From the NCBI GenBank assembly GCA_025024175.1, contig QCXZ01000003.1, forward strand, positions 22,340,392-22,404,391: 64,000 nucleotides of DNA, in the 5' to 3' direction. This document shows positions 23,024 through 33,767 of this stretch, piece after piece; within the stretch, counting starts at the first letter, position 1, and each line of letters starts with the position of its first letter. Below the pieces are notes generated by a model. The model was not told the origin of the DNA. It was given only the letters and a program-made list of their open reading frames with translations, and searched no databases. A program made the translations under genes and the position numbers. This stretch comes from Rhyzopertha dominica (taxonomy: Eukaryota > Arthropoda > Insecta > Coleoptera > Bostrichidae).

Positions 23024-23445
23024 TGACAAAATTGTTTAATAGGCATTATCGTGTTAAACTTTTTTTAATGATGCTAGCTTCATCATGTAGTTAAATATGA
23101 ATATTATAAAGCCACTGAAAAAGTAATGGCCTTAATTATACCTACCCTGGAAGCATTGGAAGAAAATTTTATACATTTCGGTTTAGGAACATCCTTATTT
23201 AGTCCTTTAGTTGTTTAAATACATACTTAAACTCGCCGTGTTTATATTTCAATGTCATTCCAAATGTTGTTTTTGTTAAAATTCGTTTGTGCAGCTAAAT
23301 ATGTTTTTGAATATTAAAAATTTATTTATTATCTTAGACGTTACTTGTGTTATTACATTTTTAAGGTTACTCCTTCACCTACAAGTAGTTTTTAGTTTAA
23401 AGATTCAATGGCTTTTCCGGAAAGTACATTTACTGAACATCGCGA

Positions 23446-24744
23446 TAATTGTGTGTTTGCCATGTATTTATATTTTATTAAATTGCATATTAATAGGTAG
23501 CATCTAATCCACAAAACAGCTGTGACAGCTTATAAATTAGAAAAAATGGATCGTAAGATGCATTTTTAATATTAAAAATATGAATATTTAAAGGGACCGC
23601 CAAAACGCGAACATATTGGGCGTGACGTCAGGTGTCTTGTAAATGGCCGCTTGTTTACATCTGGGGTCAGCGCGTCACGCGTCAGCCTCAGCCCGTCAAT
23701 TTATCAGTTTGTTGTTTGCGTTCATTTTGTGACAAGCGAATTAAAATACGCCAAGAAAAAGTGAAATACTTATGAGTTCTGACTTCTGAAGGCATGTTCA
23801 TTGTAATGGAATTTGTGTACAGCGACGAGCGGTTCAACGCGGCGGAGATGAACGTAAAAGCAAAAGCATAAGTGAACTTTTTATCAAATTAACGTAGCAT
23901 TGATAATTTGATCACAGTGGGTTGTTGGAAACATACTATTTGTAAACATAAAAATGTAAGAATCAAAAATGTACTCTAAACTTGACATTTATTTTAGAGG
24001 CCAAAATAAATATAAATTGCTATTTATTTTCCGGGCTATTGCGGCTCATTTCCGGTCTGGCTAACAGTCGAATATATGGGGAACAACGTCGTTCTTTATT
24101 ATAACATTTCCCTTTATCAACTTGAAACGCATATAATTTTTCATATCCTATTCAAGCTATAACAAAATGGAAACTGAATGGTAAACAATTATAACCCCAA
24201 AAAGAATAATAAAACTTACAGTAAGAATTAAGATGATCTTCACAACAGAAAAACAGACTTTGCGATTTCGGCATATCACGTGTAGGGGCCTTAAACAACT
24301 TTTTCATACGTTGATAATCTTGAGGAACGGTTACAAAAATTTTGTTAGCTGTACTGATTGAAGTACTTTTATAACCATGTACAAAATAACACTTGTTTTG
24401 TTTTCGATACATAATAGATGCTTGTGAAACTACACATATCACTTTTTGGTGCTACCTCTTACACCGTCCTTTCAATAAACACCACACAAAAGCTTTTCCA
24501 ATACAAGAATGATACTACACCATTAAACAGCACGCTCCTCGGTAATGTTTACGTGACACTTGACGTCACGAGTTGAATAACCTTGGATAGAAGCGTTTTG
24601 GCGGTAACTTCTAAGATTCGAATTTCAGACCTGAAATTCTCTACCTACAAATATTTTTTTGTTTTTTTTTAACATGGCGTACGATATATATGCACTTCAA
24701 GATTCATTTTACGTAATTTTCAAAAAAAGTGATAATACCCAATT
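23446..24744 (-). mobile_element. THAP-exon DNA transposon, copy 3 (inverted)
   Basis: Reverse-complement relative of the elements at 2729 and 17803, about 1.3 kb. Its ends are eroded: the right end is gataatacccaatt and the left end is taattgtgtgtttgcc, where others have gggtattt. It sits inside the 21975-27115 inverted-arm structure. Confidence 0.75.
24220..24412 (-). pseudogene. THAP-domain exon of copy 3
   Basis: 193 nt, starts MYRKQNKCYFVHGYKS and ends FFCCEDHLNSY before gtaag. It lacks the second zinc-ligand Cys like the other copies, and also has Cys-Tyr where they have Cys-Cys. Otherwise it reads VPQDYQRMKKLFKAPTR, close to copies 1 and 2. Confidence 0.6.
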
Positions 24745-24904
24745 CAAAATACACGTGTACATGTCTTCTTGCCTATTCCATATTTTGCTGTTTACACCAA
24801 CTATGAAGTACCACTGGAAATCACCAGATCCACCACGTCAATTCCCCCAGATAAAAATGCATAACCTATATTTGCCGGTTGATTCATAAAATTCATATGG
24901 ACCA

Positions 24905-25445
24905 TATGGACTCTAACGAAGCAACTGTTTCCAGAATGCCTAGGAGGATGCCGTATTAATGTGAATGCATCGTCTCTAATATAACTAGTTTGACCAATTG
25001 TGCCATTTAGTGGTCGTCTTCGCTTCTCATTTGCTATAATGAAGCAACTGTTTGCAGAATGCATAAGAAGATGCCGTATTAAAGTGAATGCATCGTCTCT
25101 AATAATGTTAGTTTGACCAATTGTGCCTTTTAGTGGTCGTCTTCGCTACCCATTTGCTATAATGAAGCAACTGTTTCCAGAATGCATAAGAGGATGCCGT
25201 ATTAAAGTGAATGCATTGTGTCTAATATTGTTAGTTTGACCAGATTGTGTCCTTTAAAGGTCGTCTTCGCTTCTGATCTGCTATAATGAAGCAACTGTTT
25301 CCAGAATGCATAAGAGGTTGCCGTACTAAAGTGAATGCATCGTCTCTAATATTGCTAGTTTAACCAATTGTGTCTTTATGGTCGTCTTCGTTTCCGATTT
25401 GCTATAATGAAGCATCTGTTTCCAGATTTCATGAGAGGTGCACAT
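24905..25445. repeat. Tandem repeat, period about 122 bp, over four copies
   Basis: The phrase gaagcaactgtttccagaat recurs at roughly 122-bp steps from about 24918, each time followed by gtgaatgcatcgtctctaat and ggtcgtcttcgct, with point changes between copies. The last copy decays near 25430. A minisatellite or satellite-like block between the inverted arms of the surrounding structure. Confidence 0.85.
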
Positions 25446-27604
25446 GGCTACTAAAAGAGTATATGGGAGTTCTGTGTTAAGCGGACCGATTTTGTGACGT
25501 AGACGTCGAGAGAGATAGCGCTACATGCCGGCCTGTTATTATGAACGGCCTAGCATATTCGGTCGTTCTTCCTTCCCAAAGGTCGCTCGCGGTTGCTCAA
25601 TCGAGTCCATGACGAATCCCGGAATGTCGAACCAAGGAAATCGTCGAACCACCGAACATTCTGTTTGTACGCGACTGACGAACTCGGGAAAGTCGAACGA
25701 GAGAAAAGATTAAGCCAGTGGTACTTACACCTATTTTAGTATATTATATGCAACCAAATATGCAGTAATGCATAGTAACAGTATTATAAACACGTGTAGA
25801 AGATATAATAAAATATGAAGACTTGACATTAGTAGATAATAGTGAAGTTAATATACTCACCGAAAAAAATTAGGTTGTATAGAATGACTAAGCATGCCTA
25901 AAAGGTCATTATAATTATATTATGCAAATTTTTTTATTGACGATTATGGTCAAAACTAATTACACATACAACATAACATAATGTATAAATCATTGTAGAA
26001 TGCATGCAGAAAGTAATAGGTCTGCCTTTTGTATTTTGTCAATATTTGAAAACGCTCTCTAAAACCATTCAGAATAGTAATACAAAATACTCATTACTTA
26101 CCTTTTATTTAATCGGAAATATAGGTATTTGCTTCCAAGGTAATTAACTTATTTTATTCTTAATGGGACGAACTATATTTTGTCAAGTCATCAAATTATA
26201 GCAAAAATCTGAAGCAATATAGATATATTACGCTTGCATTTTTAAAGCCAACTTAAAGGTGATCGAAATACTGTCAGCAATTTCATTGTATAAGACAACA
26301 AACAGCCACTTAGCTACACAAAAATTAATGCACTTAATGTAACATTGCAAGCTTCTAAAATGAAAAGCAATGAAAAGAAAGGTTTTCATGAAGTTTGTCA
26401 CACATTCTTGCAAGCAGCACGTAACCTTTACACTTCTTGCACAAATTGTTTATGTAAGTAAATATTATAACAATCTTACATCATTACATCATGACATGAT
26501 ATAATAATTTTAGATACAGCATAGTATTTCATAACATTTATTTATGTACGGTATGAAAAATCGAAAGAATATAAACACAATACTATGGTGGTATTGATGA
26601 TTACAGACACAGTGTAAGCACGGTTGCATAAGCTAGACATTGATTCGTACAACGGTTGAGATACCGCTGGTATGTAACTAATTTCACTTCTTTCCATGAT
26701 TCGACGTTTTCTGCGTTCGTCGGTGCCGGTTTCGCTAGTTCGTAATTCCTTGGTTCGACATTCCGGGATTCGTGAGGATACCGTTCAATCGTCGATTCCG
26801 AACTTCGTATCTGTATCAGTCCAGTATCATACAAGTCTCTTGTAGCGTTCTAAATGAACTAATTTATTTTATTCTGACGAATTAGATCGTTCAATGTGGC
26901 GCAACTGTATAGTACACTTCGTTCGTTCGTTCACGAAGTGCACACCTCCACTCTATCTGTTGCTATATGTGACTGACTTCCATAGCCAAACACATGGCGC
27001 TTAATAGGCATTTTAGTTTAAAAAACACTAATAATATCTTAAAAAAGCACAAAAAGAACTTCACAATTTACAAAAACAAAGCGTGGCACTTTTAAATCAT
27101 AAAGCTGTTTGCTCTAATATCCGTTAACACAGATGCGCTTATGCGCATGTGCAAACAATAAATTTGCTAGTACCACTGTCTTCGTTAAAATGGCGCTGCC
27201 AGTGGAAACTTGGTACATTAAATTCAAAGCATGCAAAACCTTTATTTTATGATATAAAATGTTATATACTTTTACAGGTTATCAATAGTGTAACATTTTA
27301 GTACACTGTGTTTTTAAGTAACAATTACCTTTTTTATTAAATATTTCTAAAACATTGTTACGAAATATATTTTTTCATATATTAAATAAATATTTATTTA
27401 CTAATATTTTGGAAAAAATATTGTATAAATATTTGACAAAAACATCTTTTTCGAAATGATATTTAAATATAATGAGTAAATTTAAATATTACGAGATATT
27501 TCAATATTATATGAACATTTATTAATTATTTTGTGCTACTAGGGTCGTTGTACTAAACTCCAATTATTGGTTCCAAAAACCAGGGTAGTAAAAGCTGTGT
27601 ACAG
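25446..27604. other. Non-coding stretch with inverted subrepeats
   Basis: Contains the GC-richer blocks 25500-25710 and 26600-26830, which are partly inverted copies of each other, and the right arm at 26935-27115. The open frames 25525-25713 and 26601-26834 are products of those blocks and have no protein similarity I recognise. 27120-27600 is plain AT-rich sequence. Confidence 0.5.
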
Positions 27605-28074
27605 AATTGCTTTTCGCCAGCCAGAGAAATATAGTGGGGAGAACACGCATAGGCCGACTGCGCATCCCAATTCAGCTGGGACACTGTAATGGTCGCCATA
27701 TTGTCCACAGAAACGTCAAAAATCAGACTGTGTTGTCAAATGGCAGTACTTTTTTTGAATTAAAAGAACTTTATGGATACCTATAAAAATGAAAAATTTA
27801 TGTAAACTTATTTTGCAGTGTAAAAGGTACTAGATATTATTTAAAAATATATAATTATAACAAATAATTACTTTCAAAAATTTATTAAGGATTCTAATAT
27901 TTACTTATGCAGGGAGACATCTTGCGACTTCGAACGTTTATTCGATGAACACTCTAACTATACAACTCATAACTAAAATTAATGAAACCACAAAATAAAA
28001 CTAAGAAATAAGTCGTGCAAGCAGAAAACAAAATCACAATCACAATAACTAACGCCACGAGACACGCAATCATG

Positions 28075-29808
28075 CCTATTCTGTAACCTCAAATCGAATA
28101 GGAATGCTTCAGATCGGATCGGAATGGACCGGTCGAAATCGGAATCGTAGAAATTCGTATTCAGTAACTCTCCTAATTCCGATCGTCGGAATTACTTGCT
28201 CGGAATGGTATCCGACAAGCCTAGCGCTGTCGAATTGCCGTTCCGACTATCGGAATGACATTCGCGCATGATCAGATCGCAGTTGAAACGGTTGAAACTT
28301 CGGTAACGTTTTTGGTAACTGTAAGTTGTTCCCTGGTTCTGGATACTGTCGAAAATAAAAAGCGGCTCAAATTCAATAAACTAAAACATGGACGTGATAC
28401 TCCAAGGTGTTGTTTTCGGCGATGAAGTAGCTAACGCTCTAGAAAGGTAAGTTAATAATAAAAATTATAGTAATACCAACGAATTAAGTTTATCCATTTT
28501 CAACTTTTTACTACAGGCATATATTTAACTTGGAAAGAAGGTTCTTAAAGACAGAAGCAACCCTTTTGAAATGCCATAGCAGCTGTTTAGAAATCTTTAT
28601 CGCTTGCCAAAGGAAATAAATGAAATAACTCCATTTCTGCATATTTAAACCGAAAGGGCTTTCACAGTATAAATTGCCAAATAGTAAGATACCTATCTAC
28701 TGTAATTGGTATAAAATATGAAAACAGCTTTTTTGTAGATTTCTGATGCAAACCTTATAACTTTTCGGAACCACTTGGAAATGTGTTATAATAATGGTGA
28801 ACGTGGATTTTGGTTAGTAGGTAAATACAAATTTTACTTACAGCTTACATTTATTGCTATTTTACTTAATATTATTTTAGGATATTCTGGTTATCCTTTG
28901 CAACCCTGGCTATTAACACCAATCCAAGGTGCGGCTGATGAACCACCAGAAAGTCAATACACTTCAGCTCATGTTCGAGCTAGAAATAGTGTCGAGCGGT
29001 GCAATAGTGTATTAAAAATGGGTTTTCGTTGCCTCTTAAAAGATAGAGTACTACACTACAGCCCTATCGAGGCTACAAAGATTATTTATACATGTTGTAT
29101 TTTGCATATTTTAATAATGAGAAACATACAATTTGATGATGATAATGTGGAAGACATTAATGACAACATTGAGCAAGCACTTGAAAATAATGGTAAGACA
29201 AATTATTTCAGCTATGTCACCTGTATGTAATTCACCTTTCATTTTAGGAGATGAAGATGGGAATTTGCTAACTCTTGGTCGTAGAATAAGAAACCAGGTT
29301 ATTTACAATAATTTTACTTAGGTATAATTAAAATTTACTTACAAATACATATAATGTAATCAAACTAAATACTAAATTGAAATAAAAGTATTTATGATCT
29401 GCACTAATCACTATTCTTATTTAATTAATCCAATTAATTCCATCGCATCTGGCATTTTGTGACACGGACACGACACTTATTATTAAAACATGTGTTCAAC
29501 AGGCGCAAGCACTAAAGTAACAACAAGGGTACATTACACAGGTATGGTATGTATAACCACACTTTTAGACTTTTGGACTGTCAGTTGGTTAATAAGGTTG
29601 ATGTTCGAGTAAAAATACAACGTTGCCGGGTTGCACCATGCGCATCAAATCGGGATTACAGTTTCCGATTTGGTCCGGCTCCGACGCGAGTTACAGAATA
29701 CCGATTTAGAAGCGGGGACGTCAAAGTCGGAACGGAGTATTCCGTTTTGTCAACATTCCGATTTCAAGCGAGCATTCCTATTCGATTTGGTAAAAGTTAC
29801 AGAATAGG
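28075..29808 (+). mobile_element. Decayed PIF/Harbinger element
   Basis: Inverted ends cctattctgtaac with inner atcgaataggaatgct at the left, and agcattcctattcgat with gttacagaatagg at the right. Inside is a degraded HARBI1-like transposase. The usual 3-bp target duplication is not evident at these boundaries. Confidence 0.7.
28386..29209 (+). pseudogene. HARBI1-like (PIF/Harbinger) transposase remnant
   Basis: A start at 28388 reads MDVILQGVVFGDEVANALER up to a gtaagt donor. After the intron, RIFNLERRFLKxRSNPFEMP and LYRLPKEI are readable in shifting frames with a stop in between, matching the N-terminal region of HARBI1-type nucleases. The C-terminal block at 28877-29200 reads LGYSGYPLQPWLLTPIQ, then VERCNSVLKMGFRCLLKD and SPIEATKIIYTCCILHILIM. 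That is the typical end of the DDE domain. The middle, including the first catalytic aspartate, is missing, so it cannot be active. Confidence 0.8.
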
Positions 29809-31396
29809 TCTGAATGTAAACAAAACAATGCTACGAGCATAGAATATCATGTGGCAACGCCGGTCAGGGAGCTTTGTTTATGTGCTGCGAAACTGATAAC
29901 AGTTGATTGACGACAGACATTCTCCCTATTAAATTAGCCGTTTAATTGATCTTTACAGAACATTCCAAGAACAAGTCAAACTGATTTTAGTATTTCAACA
30001 CTGCTACATCAAATTGGTTCGCATTTACCCTATTTTTAAGTGAAACTGTTGCACAAGATGTCATTATTTAAAGTAAGTGCCAAAGAGAATGTTTTCTATG
30101 TAAGCGCCAAAAGTTTGACGTTCTCGTGGACAATAGGGTAGCCCCCTTGTTTACTAGCATTCGCGCAGATCCATGAGTAGTGTTGTCAATATTGTAATGA
30201 TTCGTTACTCAGTAATCGTTACTTCGCAGTAATCGATTACAAATTTTGAGCAGTAGTCGTTATACGATTACTGCTCGAGTACCGATAGACTCCAGCGCCG
30301 CAGCACAGCGCAGTCATTCAGTATAACGATTAACGAGTAACACCTAAAATAACGAATAAGGAAGGAATCGGTTCAAATTCGATCGGTAACGACTGCGGTA
30401 TGATACGTGAATCGATTGTATATAAAATGGAAGGTAGTTAAAGCCGTTAAAGGCCGGTAGAAGTAGTTGTAGGTAATGAAGTAAACATTCAAAAGATTGA
30501 GCTTGGAAATAAGTTTAAAAATATTATAGTCCAGCTGAATATTTTTTATTTCGTTCCAACAGCATTTAATAATATTTGATCTGCTTCACTTACAGTAAAA
30601 GTGAGATCATCTGGTATAATCTTGAAATAAATAACAAAAGTTCCAGTTTATTGGGTATAATACTCTGATTAAATGATTTTCAAAGGAATACCGGAATCGT
30701 ACGGAATATCACTTGCATAAATGTTTGTCTTTGCCTTTATAGAAGAGTGATACCAATCGCATGCAGTATTATATTTTAATAAGTTGCGAAGATAAGGAAA
30801 TATTAAGTAACGAAGCTTATCTTTACCTAAACTAAGTTTCACGCCAACTTTTTTTAGTGTTGTTTTAGTGTCTTACTAAACGCATATGATAATTGGCTTT
30901 TATGGTATCCCAATGTTTGTTTTTTCTCTTTAATACAACAATACCGTTAAAGAAAAAATACTCCAGTTACGACTGACGCATTTGCTTAATATGTAGGTAT
31001 ACTTTTACTTTTGGTAGTACTATTTTATCTCTTTAAAGGCAAAATAATAGTTACAATAAAAAAATGTAAGAAATCCCATATCAAATTCTGTAATAGCGCT
31101 ATTTCTAACGAAAAAAAATGTACCTCTGTATTTTTTGGATACATATATCTTTCAGCTTTACTTACTTTATGTTTGCAGTTGGATTTTACCTACTAAAACT
31201 ATATCTAGTCAGTACAGACACCCCTATTTAACTACATATCAAACAAAAAATATTATCTTATTTATTTGTCATTGCTTTTATTCTTAATTATATATAATTG
31301 CACTTATTACTTATTAAATTTCAAATGCGGCTACAATAATCCTACGTTTTGGCGTGGAATACGGTACCTTCCGTAACCTCGATTACTTTAGGAGTA

Positions 31397-33034
31397 CGAA
31401 CCCTGACAACTATATGTTCGGTCACAAAGATTTTGCAGACTTATGCTGTCGTGTGGTACTTGATACGTAAAAAATGAGATACCTGCTTTGTTCGTTTCAA
31501 TGAACAGGACATTTCAAAAGGTTTCTAAGAATTTTGATAAAGGAAACTTATACACTTGCCGTGAAAAAAAAATAAATTCACCGAAGACGTTGAAATACGC
31601 TGACAACTAAATGGTCGGTCATTAATTTTAAAAGTGTGCGGACTTAGTAAGCCACGACAAAAAAAATGCTTGCGTCAATCTGTCAGCACGAACGCAATTT
31701 CACTGTCAGTTTTAATTGTTTTCTTGCTGAGAAAAGCTTAAAAATGGGCCGTGGAAAACCAACAGATACCAAAATTCGCGAAACGATAGTTAAAAAATTT
31801 TACCAAGGAATATCTTTTCGAAAAATTGCAGCAGAAGTTGGTTTGTCGTGGACTACTGTTCAAGGAATTATAAAGCACTTCGGAAAAACGGCTAGCGTGA
31901 AAATTTGTGGTAAAAGTACTGGGCGTCCTGCAATTGTAACCGAGCGAAACAGAAGACTTTTGTTGAAAATTTGCAAAAACTCACGACGTGCCTCCTTGAG
32001 GGACATTACGGCTCAATGGAACAATCAGACAGGATTAAATGTAACTCGGGAGTGCTGCAGAAAGTGGATTCATAAGTGCGGGCTTAGTTTCTATAAGGTA
32101 AACTTAAACTAGTTGTAGTTAACATGTTTCAAACACTTCGGTTTCCCACTTAGGCAAAAGAAAAACCTCTCTTAACCGAGAAACAAAAGAAGAAACGGCT
32201 GGCGTGGGCAAAAGAGAGAAAGTCCTGGACAAGAGAAGACTGGAGCAAGATCATATTTAGCGATGAATCAAAATTTGAGGTGGCTGTAGGCGACAGTCGC
32301 AGCCGTGTAATTAGGTCGAAACAAGAAGCGTTCCATCCCGACTGCCTAAAACGGACTGTGAAATTCGCTAAGAGTCTTATGGTTTGGGGATGCATGTCCT
32401 CTAAAGGCTTGGGAATTATGGAATTCATCCAAGGCACAGTGAATGCTGGAAAATACCAAGCCATTCTCACAAGAAGCCTACTGCCTAGCATCGCCAAGTT
32501 AAATGCTGACGATAATTTCATTTTTCAACAAGACGGTGCATCTTGTCATACCGCGAAATCCACTCAAACATGGTTGCGTAACAATAATATCACTGTTCTG
32601 GATTGGCCGTCAAGCAGTCCAGACCTTAACATAATTGAAACAGTGTGGCACAAGATGAAAAAAGAGTTGAGAGAGAATCCGCAAAGAACAGTAGCAGATT
32701 TACGTGCCAAATTGCAGCAGATCTGGGATAATTTTTCTATTGAAGACTGCCAAAGGCTTGCCGACAGCATGCCTGCTAGGATAAACGCAGTAATTTAAAT
32801 ACAGTCTCACTGACCGAACATTTAGTTGTCAGTAAAAAATGTCCCTTCCTTATGTTTTCCTGTAATTTAGCCATAAATAAACTATAAAATTCAAAACATT
32901 ATAGTGAAGTAATTACTCTCGGATGCCACTTTACGAATATGCATGCTACACCACGTTTGAAATGTACTCTCCTTAACTACGATTTTTTCTTTAACGATCG
33001 GCTGAGTGACCGAACATATAGTTGTCAGGGCTCG
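31397..33034 (+). mobile_element. Complete Tc1 element with IR/DR ends
   Basis: The outer ends are cgaaccctgacaactatatg at the left and, inverted, catatagttgtcagggctcg at the right, each bordered by a TA (31395-31396 and 33035-33036). An internal second copy of the end motif lies about 200 bp inside on each side (tgacaactaaatggtcggtc near 31602 and gaccgaacatttagttgtca near 32813). This is the inverted-repeat/direct-repeat arrangement known from some Tc1 elements. Total 1638 bp with an intact-looking transposase gene. Confidence 0.9.
31744..32798 (+). CDS. Tc1-type DD34E transposase, apparently intact, one intron
   Basis: Exons 31744-32097 and 32154-32798 join in frame across a 56-bp GT-AG intron as CGLSFYK+AKEKPLLTEKQ, giving 332 aa with one stop at the end. 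The N-terminus MGRGKPTDTKIRET begins a paired-like helix-turn-helix region (FRKIAAEVGLSWTTVQGI), with a GRP motif after it (STGRPAIV). The catalytic triad is FSDESKF, FQQDGASCH and LNIIETVW, with 34 residues between the second D and the E by count. Transposases of this family cut and paste their own element at TA sites in the nucleus. The upstream ATG at 31666 is in frame but adds residues not typical of the family, so I prefer 31744. No frameshift or premature stop was seen, so it may be recently active. Confidence 0.92.
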
Positions 33035-33312
33035 TAACAATTATTAGTGCAAGACTAACGTATTTCACCCGTATACTGGTATGATGACGACACGAATGTA
33101 TTAGCGCTAAGTAATCGGTAACGAGTACAAAGTAACGATTACTAGTTACACCAGTAACGAGTAATCGCGATTACATAAAAGTATTCGGATTTGACAACAC
33201 TATCCATGAGCGTTCTCCCCATTCTAGTTCTCTGGTCCCAGCGCAATTGGGATGCGCAATCGACCTATGCGTGTTCTCCCCACTATATTTCTCTGCGGTA
33301 TCCCCTCTTTTA

Positions 33313-33767
33313 TAGATCCATGATTTATATAGCTCAGTGACGTATGGATTGCAATATTGCAATTTATAAGATCGAAAATACTTAATATACCATATTGTTT
33401 ACTGACAGTCATTTATTTTTATAGATTTGACAAATATTCTTGTGTCATTTAACAGACTATAAATAACAAATAATATTACTCATCGTCGATTGAAATTTTA
33501 GCAACCTGCTTCTGTTAGTTTGGTATCACGGAAGACTAACCACCAGTGGAATTTCTTCGATTTCTAACGTTGCCGTCTTGCTGCTTACGCAGACATATCG
33601 AGACAGTTCCAGAGTCACCTCCTCACGTCATTTGTAAATTGTGATTCATTCGTGAATCTGCAAAAAGCGGTTTAAGTCTATTTTAGAACCTCCAGTCAAT
33701 CAGCATCTAGCGCTAGAAGTGCAGTTTGCAGAAACTTTTTTTTGTACGTATATAATTTNATTATCGT
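33313..33767 (+). promoter_or_regulatory. Probable eIF1 promoter and 5' UTR region
   Basis: About 450 bp between the last transposon arm and the eIF1 start codon, somewhat GC-richer near 33540-33730. No clear TATA box or initiator could be assigned. Called from position only. Confidence 0.35.

Larger units (their letters stand above)
21975..27115. mobile_element. Large inverted-arm structure, about 5 kb
   Basis: The left arm at about 21975-22135 (gtgccacgctttgtgttttt, aattgtgaagttc, tgactgac-type sequence) is matched in inverse by 26935-27115 (gaacttcacaattt, aaaacaaagcgtggcac). A second inverted pair lies inside, with gacgaatcccggaatgtcga near 25611 against tcgacattccgggattcgt near 26755. 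The interior holds the inverted THAP element copy 3 and a 122-bp tandem array, but no transposase I recognise. It could be one non-autonomous element or two related repeats that happen to face each other. Confidence 0.5.
30178..33202. mobile_element. hAT-like non-autonomous element with 8-bp target duplication
   Basis: The ends are tagtgttgtcaa at the left and ttgacaacacta at the right. They are flanked by the exact 8-bp direct repeat tccatgag (30170-30177 and 33203-33210), the duplication length typical of hAT elements. Subterminal regions are rich in taatcg and cgttac motifs in both orientations. No hAT transposase is visible. More than half of its length is a later Tc1 insertion. Confidence 0.85.
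27605..33312. mobile_element. Outer inverted-arm element hosting three nested transposons
   Basis: The left arm at about 27605-27735 contains agagaaatatagtggggaga and cgcatcccaatt. The right arm at about 33225-33312 returns as aattgggatgcgc and tctccccactatatttctct. Part of the arm (attgtccac...aacgtcaaa) reappears inverted at about 30105-30140, left of the hAT insertion, as expected if the hAT element split the right arm. The interior holds a PIF/Harbinger remnant and the hAT-like element, which in turn holds a Tc1 element. The superfamily of the outer element is unknown. Confidence 0.55.

Noticed and set aside
24905..25445. CRISPR-like array
   Set aside because: The period is about 122 bp with no constant short repeat and variable spacers, and the genome is eukaryotic.
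32150..32770. Minus-strand open frames across the Tc1 transposase
   Set aside because: Shadow frames. The plus strand has the DD34E motifs.
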